Made by a program: the position numbers and the translations under genes. A stretch of 64,000 nucleotides of DNA from Clostridia bacterium (GTDB taxonomy: Bacteria; Bacillota_A; Clostridia; Christensenellales; Aristaeellaceae): NCBI GenBank assembly GCA_017525805.1, contig JAFXSH010000138.1:13445-77444 (forward strand), in the 5' to 3' direction. Positions 1 through 9,175 of this stretch are shown here, in pieces. A model generated the notes under the pieces. It searched no databases. It worked only from the letters and a program-made list of their open reading frames with translations, and was not told the origin of the DNA. The stretch's first letter is position 1. Each line of letters starts with the position of its first letter.

Positions 1-694
1 CCCGCTTCGGCGCGTCGAAGATTTCCCCGGGGGTACCCTGCTCGTAGATGCCGCCGTCGGCGAAGAACAGCACCCGGTTCGCGACCTCCCGGGCGAAGTT
101 CATCTCGTGGGTCACGATCAGCATGCTCATGTTGCGCTTGGCAAGCATGCGGATCACCGCCAGCACCTCCCCCACCATCGTGGGGTCGAGGGCGCTGGTC
201 GGCTCGTCGAACAGCAGTACCTTCGGCTCCATCATCAGACACCGGCAGATGGCGATGCGCTGCTGCTGGCCGCCGGAAAGCACCGTCGGCCAGGCGTGGG
301 CGCGGGCGGCAAGACCGACCTGCGAAAGCAGCCCCATCGCCCGTTCCTCTGCGTCCGCGCGAGACATCTTCAACAGCCGCGTTGGCGCGAGGCACAAGTT
401 GTCCATCACGTCCATCTCGGAAAACAGGTGGAACTTCTGGAATACCATGCCCATGCTGCGGCGGATGGTGTCCACATCCGCGCCCCGGGCGGTGATCTCG
501 TGTCCGTCAATGAATATCTGGCCCGCGTCCGGCACTTCCAGCAGGCACAGCGAGCGCAGGAACACGCTCTTGCCACAACCGGAGCCGCCGATGATGGCCA
601 CGCGCTCACCCTGCTCCACCGTCAGGTCGAGGCCCGTCAGGACATCAATCGAACCGAAGGACTTTTTCAGGCCCCTGACCTCGATCAGGCTCAT
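1..694 (-). CDS. Amino-acid ABC transporter ATP-binding protein (partial, C-terminus off the left edge)
   Basis: This is the ATPase of a polar amino-acid importer (GlnQ/HisP type). Reading the complement from ATG at 694 gives [19 protein letters not shown], then Walker [10 protein letters not shown]-loop MVFQKFHLF, signature [11 protein letters not shown], Walker [13 protein letters not shown] and the H-loop [11 protein letters not shown]. About 231 codons are visible and the frame is still open at base 1. Its ATG overlaps the TGA of the upstream permease in an ATGA junction, so the two are translationally coupled. DPTMVGEV after Walker B is typical of the amino-acid subfamily. The Walker A has GG where GP is commoner, which is not disabling. 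The substrate cannot be told from the ATPase. Confidence 0.93.
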   Translation of the reverse strand, partial: MSLIEVRGLKKSFGSIDVLTGLDLTVEQGERVAIIGGSGCGKSVFLRSLCLLEVPDAGQIFIDGHEITARGADVDTIRRSMGMVFQKFHLFSEMDVMDNLCLAPTRLLKMSRADAEERAMGLLSQVGLAARAHAWPTVLSGGQQQRIAICRCLMMEPKVLLFDEPTSALDPTMVGEVLAVIRMLAKRNMSMLIVTHEMNFAREVANRVLFFADGGIYEQGTPGEIFDAPKR

Positions 695-1371
695 GCCGTC
701 TCACCCCGCTTTCTCAGCGTGAGTCTGTCCGACAGGGCGAACAGCCCGAACACGATGTACGACAGCGCCAGATAGATCAGCATGCCGGTGATGATCGTCA
801 GAAGCGGCTGCATCGTACGGGACGCGATGTTGTTGATGACGCGCGTCAGGTCGGTGATGGTCACGTAGCCTACGACGCTCGTCCACTGGATCAGGTTCAC
901 GATGGTGGACTGGTACACTGGCTTGGCGATCCGCAGTACCTGCGGCAGCGTCACCAGCCGGAAGGCCGTCCACGCGGAAAAGCCCAGCGTCCGCGCGGCC
1001 TCGGCCTGACCCCTGTCCGCAGCCTCCAGCGCGGCGCGCAGCAGTTCCGCCACATGGGCGGAAACGTTCAGCGCGAACGTCACCACCGCCACCGTCACCG
1101 GCTTCAGCCCCGCCCTGGCAAACACCCCGTAGTAGAGCAGCAGCAAAAGCATCAGCACCGGCGTGCCCCGCAGCACGGCGATATACGCCGCCGCGAGGCC
1201 CCGCACCAGCGGGTTCTTCCGCGTGCGCAGCAGGCACACCACCGCGCCCAGCGCCGTGCCCAGCAGCAGCGCCAGCGCGGAAATCTGAATCGTCACCCAT
1301 AGGCCGCTCAGGATCGTCTTCCACGAGCCGCCCTTGATCAGGATGACATAAAGCTTGTCTGTCAAGGTCAA
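691..1371 (-). CDS. Amino-acid ABC transporter permease (HisM/GlnP family)
   Basis: A 226-residue inner-membrane permease of the His/Glu/Gln/Arg/opine type. It has about five hydrophobic helices and the cytoplasmic EAA loop, read here as [24 protein letters not shown], which docks on the ATPase. The start is probably TTG at 1371 ([11 protein letters not shown]), with GAGG just upstream; an overlapping longer frame is a shadow. It is the first gene of the pair and overlaps the ATPase by 4 bp. No solute-binding gene lies upstream in the 204 bp before the next gene, so the receptor must be downstream, beyond the left edge, or elsewhere. The gene is conspicuously GC-rich compared with DNA from 1500 on. 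Confidence 0.9.
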   Translation of the reverse strand: MTLTDKLYVILIKGGSWKTILSGLWVTIQISALALLLGTALGAVVCLLRTRKNPLVRGLAAAYIAVLRGTPVLMLLLLLYYGVFARAGLKPVTVAVVTFALNVSAHVAELLRAALEAADRGQAEAARTLGFSAWTAFRLVTLPQVLRIAKPVYQSTIVNLIQWTSVVGYVTITDLTRVINNIASRTMQPLLTIITGMLIYLALSYIVFGLFALSDRLTLRKRGETA

Positions 1372-1575
1372 GATACCTCACCATCCTTTACCCACAGCAT
1401 CTTTCCATACACACGCTCAAACACACCTTTTTAACTTCACAGCACTTTTCCTTGTACTGCACGGCAGTCAAGCCATGACAAATCCGTTCTTTCGCAGTGC
1501 TTCTGGTCTTTCTCCAATTCTTTATTCGATATCTGCTCCATGGCGATCTCCAATCATCACGTAAAACCGGGATTG

Positions 1576-2847
1576 TTACTCTGTCCATGGCAGCTCAATG
1601 TTCGCAAGCTCCAATTCGTTGACGTCCTGAAGGTCGTACACGATCCCGTTTTCCTCCAGCTCTTTCAGAAACGCATTGACGAATATGGGGTTGGAAAACG
1701 TCTGTAGAAAATCGAGGGTGAACCGTCCATTCACTGCGGATATTTCAATGGTCAGGCCATCTGCTGCGGAGGATGTCCACAGCCGGAAATCACGGATATA
1801 CTGCTCGGCTTCCTGATAGTTGGCCTTGCCAACATAGCTCACGGTGGCCGTGAGGACCCTGGCCGCCAGCGCGTTGATATATCCCGCCACACCCAGGCGC
1901 TCCTGGTCGCTCCCTTTGGAGAAAATCAAGCCATTGATCCCCTTGATGGAGGCTGCTCCCATCAGCACATTTTCCTCCTGCGTCTGAGCAAAGACCATGC
2001 CCCGGTAAGCGGTGGCCTGCAGGTCCAGGGGCCAGTCGCGCAGCTTGTCTTTATACTCCAGAAAAGCGCCGCCGACCAGACTCTGGTGCGCCAGAGGCGC
2101 GTGGAGTGCCTTTCTCTGATTCACGCACAGCGTGATGCGGATGATGTCCTTCGCCTCCGGAAACAGCTTCGCGATGGCCCGGCTGAGCAGCAGAGAGACC
2201 ATGGTGCCAGGGCTGCCGTCGTTGTCCAGATTGAATTTCATGAATTCGGATTCAGATATGGCGATGCTGTAAACAGTATGTCGGTGATCCTCCTCCAGTC
2301 CCGCAGATGCGATCAGATTCAGCGCGTCGGACATCTGTTCATTGCGTCTGGGGCTCGGAAGATCAGCCCTGTTCGCCACGGGGTCGATCCACTCCTCCTC
2401 CGGAATTTTATCCCCAACCAGGCGGATGCCCTCTTCCTTCAGTCTGACGTTATACCGCTCGGAACAATAGTAATAGAGGAGTGTCCGTACCACCTCATAC
2501 GCGCCTGTTCCATCCGTCATGCCGTGAAACACATCCAGGATAATCCAGTTGTCCTGCCAGCAAAACGCGATCATGTGGTAATTGGATGCCTCGGAATTCA
2601 AAGCCACGCCATGGAGCGAATTTGTAATCACCACAGGCCGATGATTTTCCGCAAAAATGTATTGACCGTCTTTTTTCTGCAATTCCACACAGAAATACGG
2701 GTATCTTTCCATGGTGATATCCACGGCATGGCGAAGAACGTCCGGGGCGATCAGATCCCGCATACGAATCCTGATTCTGATTTCATTGGGGCTTTCTTTG
2801 GTTGTCACATATAACGGACGCAATTCCGAAAATAACTTTTGCTCCAT
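1576..2847 (-). CDS. Condensation-domain/alcohol O-acetyltransferase-like acyltransferase
   Basis: A 423-residue soluble protein with the HxxxDG active site of the CoA-dependent acyltransferase superfamily (NRPS condensation domains, PapA, BAHD, alcohol acetyltransferases). H108-G-M-T-D112-G sits in the fragment VFHGMTDGTG, with the catalytic His deprotonating the acceptor. The length of about 425 matches a stand-alone two-lobed fold, and TMVSLLLSRAIAKLFPEAK resembles the second-lobe bridge. No carrier protein, adenylation domain or other biosynthetic gene is next to it, so donor and acceptor are unknown. I chose ATG at 2847 because GGAG lies 6 nt before it; GTG at 2859 is in frame but has no better site. 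GC is lower than in the flanking ABC genes. Confidence 0.7.
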   Translation of the reverse strand: MEQKLFSELRPLYVTTKESPNEIRIRIRMRDLIAPDVLRHAVDITMERYPYFCVELQKKDGQYIFAENHRPVVITNSLHGVALNSEASNYHMIAFCWQDNWIILDVFHGMTDGTGAYEVVRTLLYYYCSERYNVRLKEEGIRLVGDKIPEEEWIDPVANRADLPSPRRNEQMSDALNLIASAGLEEDHRHTVYSIAISESEFMKFNLDNDGSPGTMVSLLLSRAIAKLFPEAKDIIRITLCVNQRKALHAPLAHQSLVGGAFLEYKDKLRDWPLDLQATAYRGMVFAQTQEENVLMGAASIKGINGLIFSKGSDQERLGVAGYINALAARVLTATVSYVGKANYQEAEQYIRDFRLWTSSAADGLTIEISAVNGRFTLDFLQTFSNPIFVNAFLKELEENGIVYDLQDVNELELANIELPWTE

Positions 2848-3065
2848 ATAGTTCTCCACAATTCCCGATTCAGTTTTTTTGATAGTTTTCCGTGTATATT
2901 TGGTTCAAATTGATTGTCCTGGGAATGATCCATGTCACTCACATGCTCTGATGTCAGCCACGCAGACAGGCGTCGTTCCGCATTCAACGTATTCTATTTC
3001 ATTTTCCTTCAGATCATCAAGCAATGCGTCATAGTAGACTATGCCCTTTTCCAAGAGCAGTATGA
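2848..3065. other. Intergenic region with a short coding-like frame
   Basis: This 218-bp gap lies between two leftward genes. On the minus strand from about 3066 to 2935 there is a stop-terminated frame reading LLLEKGIVYYDALLDDLK and ending VCVADIRACE, with good codon character but no ATG/GTG start or ribosome site of its own. It may be a 3' fragment of a lost small gene. I cannot name a family. Confidence 0.3.
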
Positions 3066-4079
3066 TTAGTTTCCGGTCAGCTCGGCCAGACGGTCCGCGG
3101 CTTTCTTATTCCCGGCTTCCGCGGCTTTTTGGTACCATTCGATGGCCGTTTCGATATTCTGCTCCACCCCGTTGCCCAGCTCATAGCGCCTGCCGATGGT
3201 ATACATGGAGGTAATGTATCCGGCTTCCGCGGATTTCAGATACCACTGCGCGCTCTTCTCCTGGTCCGCTTCAACGCCAAGACCCTTGCTGTACATATAA
3301 CCCAGAAAATACATGGATCTTGCGTCCCCGAGCTCGGCCGCTTCCAGGAACCAAGACTGCGCCGTGGCATAATCCTGTTCGACGTTCATGCCTTCATAGT
3401 AGAGGTAGCCTAAATAAAACCTGGCCTTGGGATGCCCAGCCCGTGCAAGCGCTGTTTCGCCTTCAAGGCCCTTCGCGTTCCACCTGCCGTCCTGCTCGCC
3501 ATCCAGCTCACCCTCCGCCGATTCAGCGGTATATATCTGATGGATGCTCAGGAAGGCGTAAGGAGCCCACTCCGGATTGTCCGACTCCGCGGCAAGGAGG
3601 AAGTATTGGAGCGCACGGGCATTGTCTGCCTCAACGCCGCCGCCGTTTTGGTATAAATCCCCCAGGCCGCAGTTGGCCTCGACGCAGCCATGATCCACGG
3701 CCTCCTGGAAGAGCGCCATGGCTTTTTCATAATCTGTGTCCAGCCCTTCGCCATTTTCATACAGGATTCCAAGGTTAAACCGCGCCAGCTCGCTGCCCTG
3801 TTCCGCGCCTGTTTCAAAAAATGCGGCAGCAGCCTTGTTATCGCCGCGTTGGTAGGCGACCCGCCCCAGATAGTACCAGGCATCCGCAATGCCGACGTCC
3901 GTTGCGTCCCGGAAGGCGGCTTCTGCCTTGTCAAAGTCGGCAGTTCCAGTCTCAGTGCCGTAATACCAGGCCAGACCCTCCTTTAGCGCGTTCTCACTCG
4001 TCTCCGCCTGTGCCGCACAATCAAACGCAAACAGCGTGAATAGCAGGAAAAGTGCTGCCAAAACCGTTCTTTTTTTCAT
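3066..4079 (-). CDS. Secreted Sel1-repeat protein
   Basis: A 337-residue exported protein. It begins MKKRTVLAALFLLFTLF and has a signal peptidase I-like site near CAAQAE. The rest is Sel1-like repeats, TPR-related helical hairpins of about 36 residues. Examples are LGILYENGEGLDTDYEKA, LGDLYQNGGGVEADNARA, LGYLYYEGMNVEQDYATA, LGYMYSKGLGVEADQEKS and IGRRYELGNGVEQNIETA. Such arrays are protein-interaction scaffolds; no enzymatic motif is present. The start is ATG at 4079: AAGGAGG lies 11 nt upstream and the residues before it do not look like an N-terminus, although the frame is open to 4211. It stands alone between an acyltransferase and an ABC operon, so its partner is unknown. Confidence 0.85.
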   Translation of the reverse strand: MKKRTVLAALFLLFTLFAFDCAAQAETSENALKEGLAWYYGTETGTADFDKAEAAFRDATDVGIADAWYYLGRVAYQRGDNKAAAAFFETGAEQGSELARFNLGILYENGEGLDTDYEKAMALFQEAVDHGCVEANCGLGDLYQNGGGVEADNARALQYFLLAAESDNPEWAPYAFLSIHQIYTAESAEGELDGEQDGRWNAKGLEGETALARAGHPKARFYLGYLYYEGMNVEQDYATAQSWFLEAAELGDARSMYFLGYMYSKGLGVEADQEKSAQWYLKSAEAGYITSMYTIGRRYELGNGVEQNIETAIEWYQKAAEAGNKKAADRLAELTGN

Positions 4080-4241
4080 GTTCCATTTTTCCTCCTTCTG
4101 AAAATCGGATACCGCACAGCTTGGGAAGACGCATAATACATGGAAACAAATGATACGATTAGAATAGACCGTCAGCATAGGTTCAATCTTTGTGATCCAG
4201 GCGTTATGCACAAAAGCATGGATGCGTTGGAATGGCTGCCG

Positions 4242-5333
4242 TTATGCCTGCTGAATCTTTAGGCTCAATTGATTGGGCAGTTCAGCGTTTTCATTCCAGT
4301 TATACTTCATTTCTTCCGTTATTCCCTTCAATACTGCCAGGGCAAGTTCATCTCCGTTGTTGATCACGTCCAGGCGTTCCCCGCTATAGCTGATTGTCCA
4401 TTCCGCGGTTTCGGCGGCCTCGGAGTATTCGCATACCGCCTGGATGCGCGGGTTTTCCAGCAGGGACACCAGAATCTGCGCCGTTTCCTCAAAGGTCAGC
4501 TGGATGCGGCTGGCGGTTTTGGGAGGAATCTGGTTTTTATTGCAATAGACTTCGATCTGTCCCGCCATGCCCAGGAAGTCGTAATCACGGCTTTCGATGT
4601 TCAGTTCCAATACTTTGAGCTTCTTGATGAAGCGCCGGGTGTTTTCTCTTTGCGGATGTTCAAAAATCTGCTCCGGCGTGCCTTCCTCATAGATGCCGCC
4701 CTCGTCCATGTAGAAGATACGGTTGGATATGGCCCGGGCAAAATTCATTTCGTGGGTGACGATCATCATGGTTTTGCCGGTCTTGGCCAGGTCGCGGATG
4801 ACAGCCTGCACCTCGCCTACCATGGTGGGGTCCAGGGCGCTGGTGGGCTCGTCCAGCAGGATCACATCCGGATCCATGGCCAGGGTTCGTGCAATGGCGA
4901 TGCGCTGCTTTTGCCCGCCGGAAAGCTCGTCAGGGTAGTTCAGCGCTTTTTCCGCCAGGCCTACCGTACGCAGCAGGCGCATCCCCTCGTCATAAGCCTC
5001 CTGCTTGCTTTTCCCCAGCAAATCCATGGGCGACAGCATGATGTTTTCAATCACCGTTAAATGCCCGAACAGGTTGAAGGACTGGAACACCATGCCCATC
5101 TTTTGGCGCACTTTATTGATATCGCACTTTTTATCCGTTATCTCTGTATCGTCCATCCACACTTTCCCGGAGGTGGGCTTTTCCATTTGGTTGATGCAGC
5201 GCAAAAGCGTACTTTTGCCCGTGCCTGAAGGGCCGATGACGGAAATCACATCGCCGTCGTGGATTTCCACGCTGACATCCTTCAAGGGGGTCACATTGGG
5301 ATATTCCTTTTTCAAATGCTCGATCTTAATCAT
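4242..5333 (-). CDS. Amino-acid ABC transporter ATP-binding protein with unusual C-terminal extension
   Basis: 363 residues. Residues 1-240 are a complete GlnQ-type ATPase: Walker A IGPSGTGKST, Q-loop VFQSFNLFGHL, signature LSGGQKQRIAIARTL, Walker [15 protein letters not shown]-loop VTHEMNFA. The family normally ends near residue 245; here about 115 more residues follow. They read FEETAQILVSLLENPRI and TISYSGERLDVINNGDELA, faintly like the N-box and surrounding fold of GHKL/RsbW-type ATPases, but that match is weak. The extension could be a regulatory domain. The start codon at 5333 lies 8 bp inside the end of the upstream binding-protein/permease gene, so the two are coupled and form one transporter. 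Confidence 0.9.
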   Translation of the reverse strand: MIKIEHLKKEYPNVTPLKDVSVEIHDGDVISVIGPSGTGKSTLLRCINQMEKPTSGKVWMDDTEITDKKCDINKVRQKMGMVFQSFNLFGHLTVIENIMLSPMDLLGKSKQEAYDEGMRLLRTVGLAEKALNYPDELSGGQKQRIAIARTLAMDPDVILLDEPTSALDPTMVGEVQAVIRDLAKTGKTMMIVTHEMNFARAISNRIFYMDEGGIYEEGTPEQIFEHPQRENTRRFIKKLKVLELNIESRDYDFLGMAGQIEVYCNKNQIPPKTASRIQLTFEETAQILVSLLENPRIQAVCEYSEAAETAEWTISYSGERLDVINNGDELALAVLKGITEEMKYNWNENAELPNQLSLKIQQA

Positions 5334-8300
5334 GGATGTTCACCCCTTTCAGGATGCGGTCACGCTTGCGCTTCTTGGGATCAATGCTGACGCGGATGCG
5401 GCTGACGGCGAAGCTGAACAGCCCTTCCAGTACAAAGTAAATGACGGTCACGGCAATCAAAGGGAAGAAGGCTTCGTATGTGCGGCTGCGAACGATATCG
5501 CCCATCTTGGTCAAATCCTGCACGGCGATATAGCCCACGATCGCCGTTGCCTTGATGAGACCCATGATTTCGCCCTGATAGGCGGGCAGCACATGGGGAA
5601 TGGCCTGGGGCAGAATGATCTTAAAGAAGGTATGGCGGTTGCTGTGGCCCAAGGCGTAGGCCGCTTCATACTGGCCCCGATCGATGGTGCCAACGCCAAT
5701 CTTAAGCAGGCCAAACACCGCCGCTCCGAAGGTGAGCGTGAAGCCGATCACCGCCACGGCAATGCCGCTGATGGCTACAGAACCAAAGATGATGTAGTAC
5801 AGAATCATCAGCAGCACCACCATGGGCGTACCAGTTACCAGCCATATGGAGAATCGGGTAACGCTATTGGCAAAGATATTCGCATTCCTGCACAGCATGA
5901 ATAGCAGGAAGCCCAGAGCTGTTCCGAACAGGATGGAAAGCAGGGTAATCAGCATGGTGGTGCCCACGCCCTCCAGGAACAGCTTCCAGCGGTTTTCCCG
6001 GAGGAAGGTCTTGTTGAAGCTGGCTTTGATGCTCTCCCAGAAGGATTCTGTCCGGTTGGAATCGGTTGTCGAAGTTACCGCTGGAGTTTCCGCTTTCAGC
6101 ACCATCATAACGGTACCGCCGGAATAGTTGGAATCGGAGAAATAGACGCTTTCCGCCCGTTCGGCGGTGATGGTAATGCCGGCGCATCCGATGTCGTTCT
6201 TTCCGCTCTGTACGGCGGGCAAAATACCGGCAAAGTTCATATCCTCGATTTCCAGCCCATAACCGTAAGCCTCGCAGAAACGAACGATGATATCGATATC
6301 ATAGCCCACGATTTCATTGTTTTTGATGTAGCTGAAAGGCTCGTAAAGGGCCTCCGTAGCCAACCGCAATGTGCCGTTGGGCGCGGGGAAGGATTGATAA
6401 TCCGGCAGGGTCTTTTCCGCGTCGTTCAGGCTGAACCACCGCCGGTCAATTTCCGCCAGCGTACCGTCCGCCTGAATCTTTTTCAAGTATTCGTTCATCT
6501 GATCCCGCAGCTTCGCGCCTTCCTCATTCTTGGCAAACACATAGCCAAATTCAAAGCTGTCCAGATACTCAGGCACATAGGTCAGCTTGTCGTTTTCCTG
6601 CATTTGTACCTTAGCTACCGGCTCGTCGGCGGCATAGCTGACGATTTTGCCGGTGATGAGGGCGTTGATCAGGTCGGCCTTATTATTGTAATAGGTCAAG
6701 GTGGCTTCCGGCAGCCTCGCGGTGATCATGGCGTCGAAGGATTGGCCGGTTTGCACGCCGATATTCCGGCCGTTCAACTCGTCCAGGGTTTTGTATACGC
6801 CCTCAGCAGCGGTGACAGGCGCGGTTTCCGCTTTCAGCACCGCCATCACGGTGCCGCCGGTAAAACTCGGTTCGGAGAACAGCACGCTTTCCGCCCGTTC
6901 GGCGGTGATGGTGATGCCGGAGCCGCCGAAATCGCATTTTCCCGTATACACCGAAGGCAGTACGGCGTCGAAGCTCATATCCACGATTTCCAGGCCGTAG
7001 CCATAAGCCTCGCAGAAGCGCACGGCGATGTCGATATCATAGCCCACGATCTCATTGTTCATGATATAGGTAAAAGGCTCGTAAAGCGACTCAGTGGCCA
7101 TGCGCAGCGTGCCGTTAGGGGCTGGGAAAGCCTTGTAATCCGGCAGCGTCTTTTGCGTATCGTCTTCACTGAACCACTTCGTCTCGATCTGCGCCATGGT
7201 ACCGTCCTGTCTGATCGTTCGCAGATATTCGCTGAACTGATCGCGCAGCGCCTGGCCCGCTTCCGTCTTGGGGAACACATAGGCGAACTCGAAGCTTTCC
7301 ATGTATTCCGGAATATACGTCAATCTTTCATCCTGCCGCATTTCGGCTTTTATGACAGGCTCATCCGCCGTGTAACCATCGATTTTATAGGTCAGCAGGG
7401 CGCTGACCAGATCGGCCTTGGTGTTATAGTACGACACCTCCGCGTCGGGCAGCTGTTCAAACACCGCTTTGTCAAAGCCGGTGCCGGTCTGCACGCCAAT
7501 GCGCTTGCCGTTCAGTTGAGAAAGGGACGTATATTCAGCTGTTGAAGCGCTATTTTGTCCTTGCCCGTCAGAGCGCACCATGGCGGTGATTTGCACCTCG
7601 AACAGTACATCGGAAAAAGGAACGGCCTGGTCCTTTTCTTCTGTGTAAAAAAGTTTTGACATGATGCAGTCGATGCTGCCCGTCTCGGCGGCGGGGACGA
7701 TGCCGCCAAAATCGTACACCTTCAATTCCAGTTCCGCTCCAAGCCATCCGGCAAACCGATTGGCCAGTTCAATATCATAACCCGCCAGTTCTGTTCCGAC
7801 AAAATACGAATAAGGCATTACTGTGCCTGTTGTGCCAACGCGCAGCTTAAAGGCTGGATTTTCAGCCCGGGGGATATTATCGGGCATGGTATCCTCGGAG
7901 CGAATCACCCAGCGATCATACATATCGTCCAGCGTACCATCCGCTTTGAGTTCCGCTATGAAGGCATTCAGCTTTCCTTTTAGATCGGGAATCGTCGAAA
8001 CGGGCGAAATACCTACGGCAATTTTCGCCGAAATATAATTCTCATCCAGCAGGCGAACGCCGGTAAATCCGTTTTGAATGGCAAATTCCATTTCTGTCCG
8101 CGCGCTCACGCAGGCGTCCATTCGGCCTTTGGCTACGTCCATATATGCCAAAACAATATCGGTGTAAGGAACCAGTTTCGCGTTCGGATAATCCCGCGCC
8201 AACGCTTCTTCCGCGGGCGTATCTAATCCAACAGCGATATTGACCCCAGGCTGAGCAAGCATCGACAGAGAAGTAATAGGCTGCTTTTCTATGGAGCCCT

Positions 8301-9129
8301 GACCAACCGTTTCCAACTGATCCGGCAGAACCCCGGCCTGACTTCCGTCCGTCAAAACTGCCAGCACCACGCCTCCGGAGCTGGTAGGATCGGAAAAGAG
8401 CACCTGTCCCTTCCGTTCCTCCGTCACGTTCATGTCGGTGGTAAAATCATATTTGCCGGACTGGACGGCCGGGATGCGGGCGGCAAAATCCACGTCCCCC
8501 AGCTCCAGCTTGTAGCCGGCATGACGGCAGAAGCGCACCACCAAGTCAATGTCATAGCCCACGTTTTTGCCATCCTTGATATAGGACCAGGGCATATCCG
8601 TGGAGGTGGTGACGACGCGGATGGTTCCCTTTTCGCCGGTCAAGTCGGACATATCCACGACTTTTCGCGCTTCATCCACGCCGAACCAGATATCGTCCAG
8701 CTCCTGCATGGCGCCGTTTTCGTGAGAAAGCGCCAAAAAGGCGTTCAGCTCTTCGCATAGCGCGGCGCTTGCAGGATCGTTCCTGCGGAAAGCAAAGCTG
8801 TAATCCTGATTGGTAATCCGCTCGTGAATATAGTCGATTTTCGGCTGCTCCGCATGAACGGATTTAACTCCCGGCTCGTCGCTCAGGTAGGCGTCGATCC
8901 TGCCCGCCAGCAGCGCCGTAATGCAATCCGGATAGCTGTTGAACAGCAGGTATTCGCTGTCGGGGAAGTTTTTGCGGGCAATATCCTCCATCAGCGGGCC
9001 AGTGAGCACGCCCAGGCGCTTGCCATTATAAGCCCGCCAGGCTGGTACGCTTACTGTTTCCTGCGCTAAGGCAGGAAATGCTGTCAGGAGCAGCAGAATG
9101 ATACACAATACTGAAAACCATTTCTTCAT
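5326..9129 (-). CDS. Multi-receptor amino-acid ABC transporter: tandem SBP_bac_3 modules fused to permease
   Basis: A 1267-residue receptor-permease fusion for polar amino-acid uptake. Residues 1-23 are a signal peptide. Then come a second-half-only module (34-149, YNGKRLGVLTG to DDIWFG), three full modules (168-407, 428-653, 673-898), a first-half-only module (919-1013) and the permease (1044-1267) with the EAA loop YEAAYALGHSNRHTFFKIIL. Full modules start like TLRMATESLYEPFTYI and end like IDRRWFS. GlnP of lactic acid bacteria has two receptor domains fused this way; four equivalents in a permuted order is unusual. ATG at 9129 is chosen for AGAGG 8 nt upstream and the signal peptide. It is coupled to the ATPase at 4242-5333. 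Confidence 0.92.
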   Translation of the reverse strand: MKKWFSVLCIILLLLTAFPALAQETVSVPAWRAYNGKRLGVLTGPLMEDIARKNFPDSEYLLFNSYPDCITALLAGRIDAYLSDEPGVKSVHAEQPKIDYIHERITNQDYSFAFRRNDPASAALCEELNAFLALSHENGAMQELDDIWFGVDEARKVVDMSDLTGEKGTIRVVTTSTDMPWSYIKDGKNVGYDIDLVVRFCRHAGYKLELGDVDFAARIPAVQSGKYDFTTDMNVTEERKGQVLFSDPTSSGGVVLAVLTDGSQAGVLPDQLETVGQGSIEKQPITSLSMLAQPGVNIAVGLDTPAEEALARDYPNAKLVPYTDIVLAYMDVAKGRMDACVSARTEMEFAIQNGFTGVRLLDENYISAKIAVGISPVSTIPDLKGKLNAFIAELKADGTLDDMYDRWVIRSEDTMPDNIPRAENPAFKLRVGTTGTVMPYSYFVGTELAGYDIELANRFAGWLGAELELKVYDFGGIVPAAETGSIDCIMSKLFYTEEKDQAVPFSDVLFEVQITAMVRSDGQGQNSASTAEYTSLSQLNGKRIGVQTGTGFDKAVFEQLPDAEVSYYNTKADLVSALLTYKIDGYTADEPVIKAEMRQDERLTYIPEYMESFEFAYVFPKTEAGQALRDQFSEYLRTIRQDGTMAQIETKWFSEDDTQKTLPDYKAFPAPNGTLRMATESLYEPFTYIMNNEIVGYDIDIAVRFCEAYGYGLEIVDMSFDAVLPSVYTGKCDFGGSGITITAERAESVLFSEPSFTGGTVMAVLKAETAPVTAAEGVYKTLDELNGRNIGVQTGQSFDAMITARLPEATLTYYNNKADLINALITGKIVSYAADEPVAKVQMQENDKLTYVPEYLDSFEFGYVFAKNEEGAKLRDQMNEYLKKIQADGTLAEIDRRWFSLNDAEKTLPDYQSFPAPNGTLRLATEALYEPFSYIKNNEIVGYDIDIIVRFCEAYGYGLEIEDMNFAGILPAVQSGKNDIGCAGITITAERAESVYFSDSNYSGGTVMMVLKAETPAVTSTTDSNRTESFWESIKASFNKTFLRENRWKLFLEGVGTTMLITLLSILFGTALGFLLFMLCRNANIFANSVTRFSIWLVTGTPMVVLLMILYYIIFGSVAISGIAVAVIGFTLTFGAAVFGLLKIGVGTIDRGQYEAAYALGHSNRHTFFKIILPQAIPHVLPAYQGEIMGLIKATAIVGYIAVQDLTKMGDIVRSRTYEAFFPLIAVTVIYFVLEGLFSFAVSRIRVSIDPKKRKRDRILKGVNIHD
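6088..7113 (-). repeat. Direct repeats encoding near-identical receptor half-modules
   Basis: The DNA for residues 673-768 (about 6826-7113) and 919-1014 (about 6088-6375) encodes nearly the same protein (EPFTYIMNNEIVGYDIDI versus EPFSYIKNNEIVGYDIDI). The intervening second-half modules at about 7180-7512 and 6442-6774 are also close copies (LNGKRIGVQTGTGFD versus LNGRNIGVQTGQSFD). This indicates recent tandem duplication inside the gene. Confidence 0.85.
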
Positions 9130-9175
9130 AGCGGAACCTCTTTTCCATTGTAGGTGAAAATAATTTTGAAGTTCT

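Noticed and set aside
48..775. Two long plus-strand open frames over the left-edge ABC ATPase
   Set aside because: They are antisense to a clear GlnQ-type ATPase on the minus strand and lack family features.
1388..1588. 66-codon minus-strand frame between the ABC permease and the acyltransferase
   Set aside because: No ribosome site, biased Cys/Arg composition and overlap with the acyltransferase stop region; no recognisable motif.
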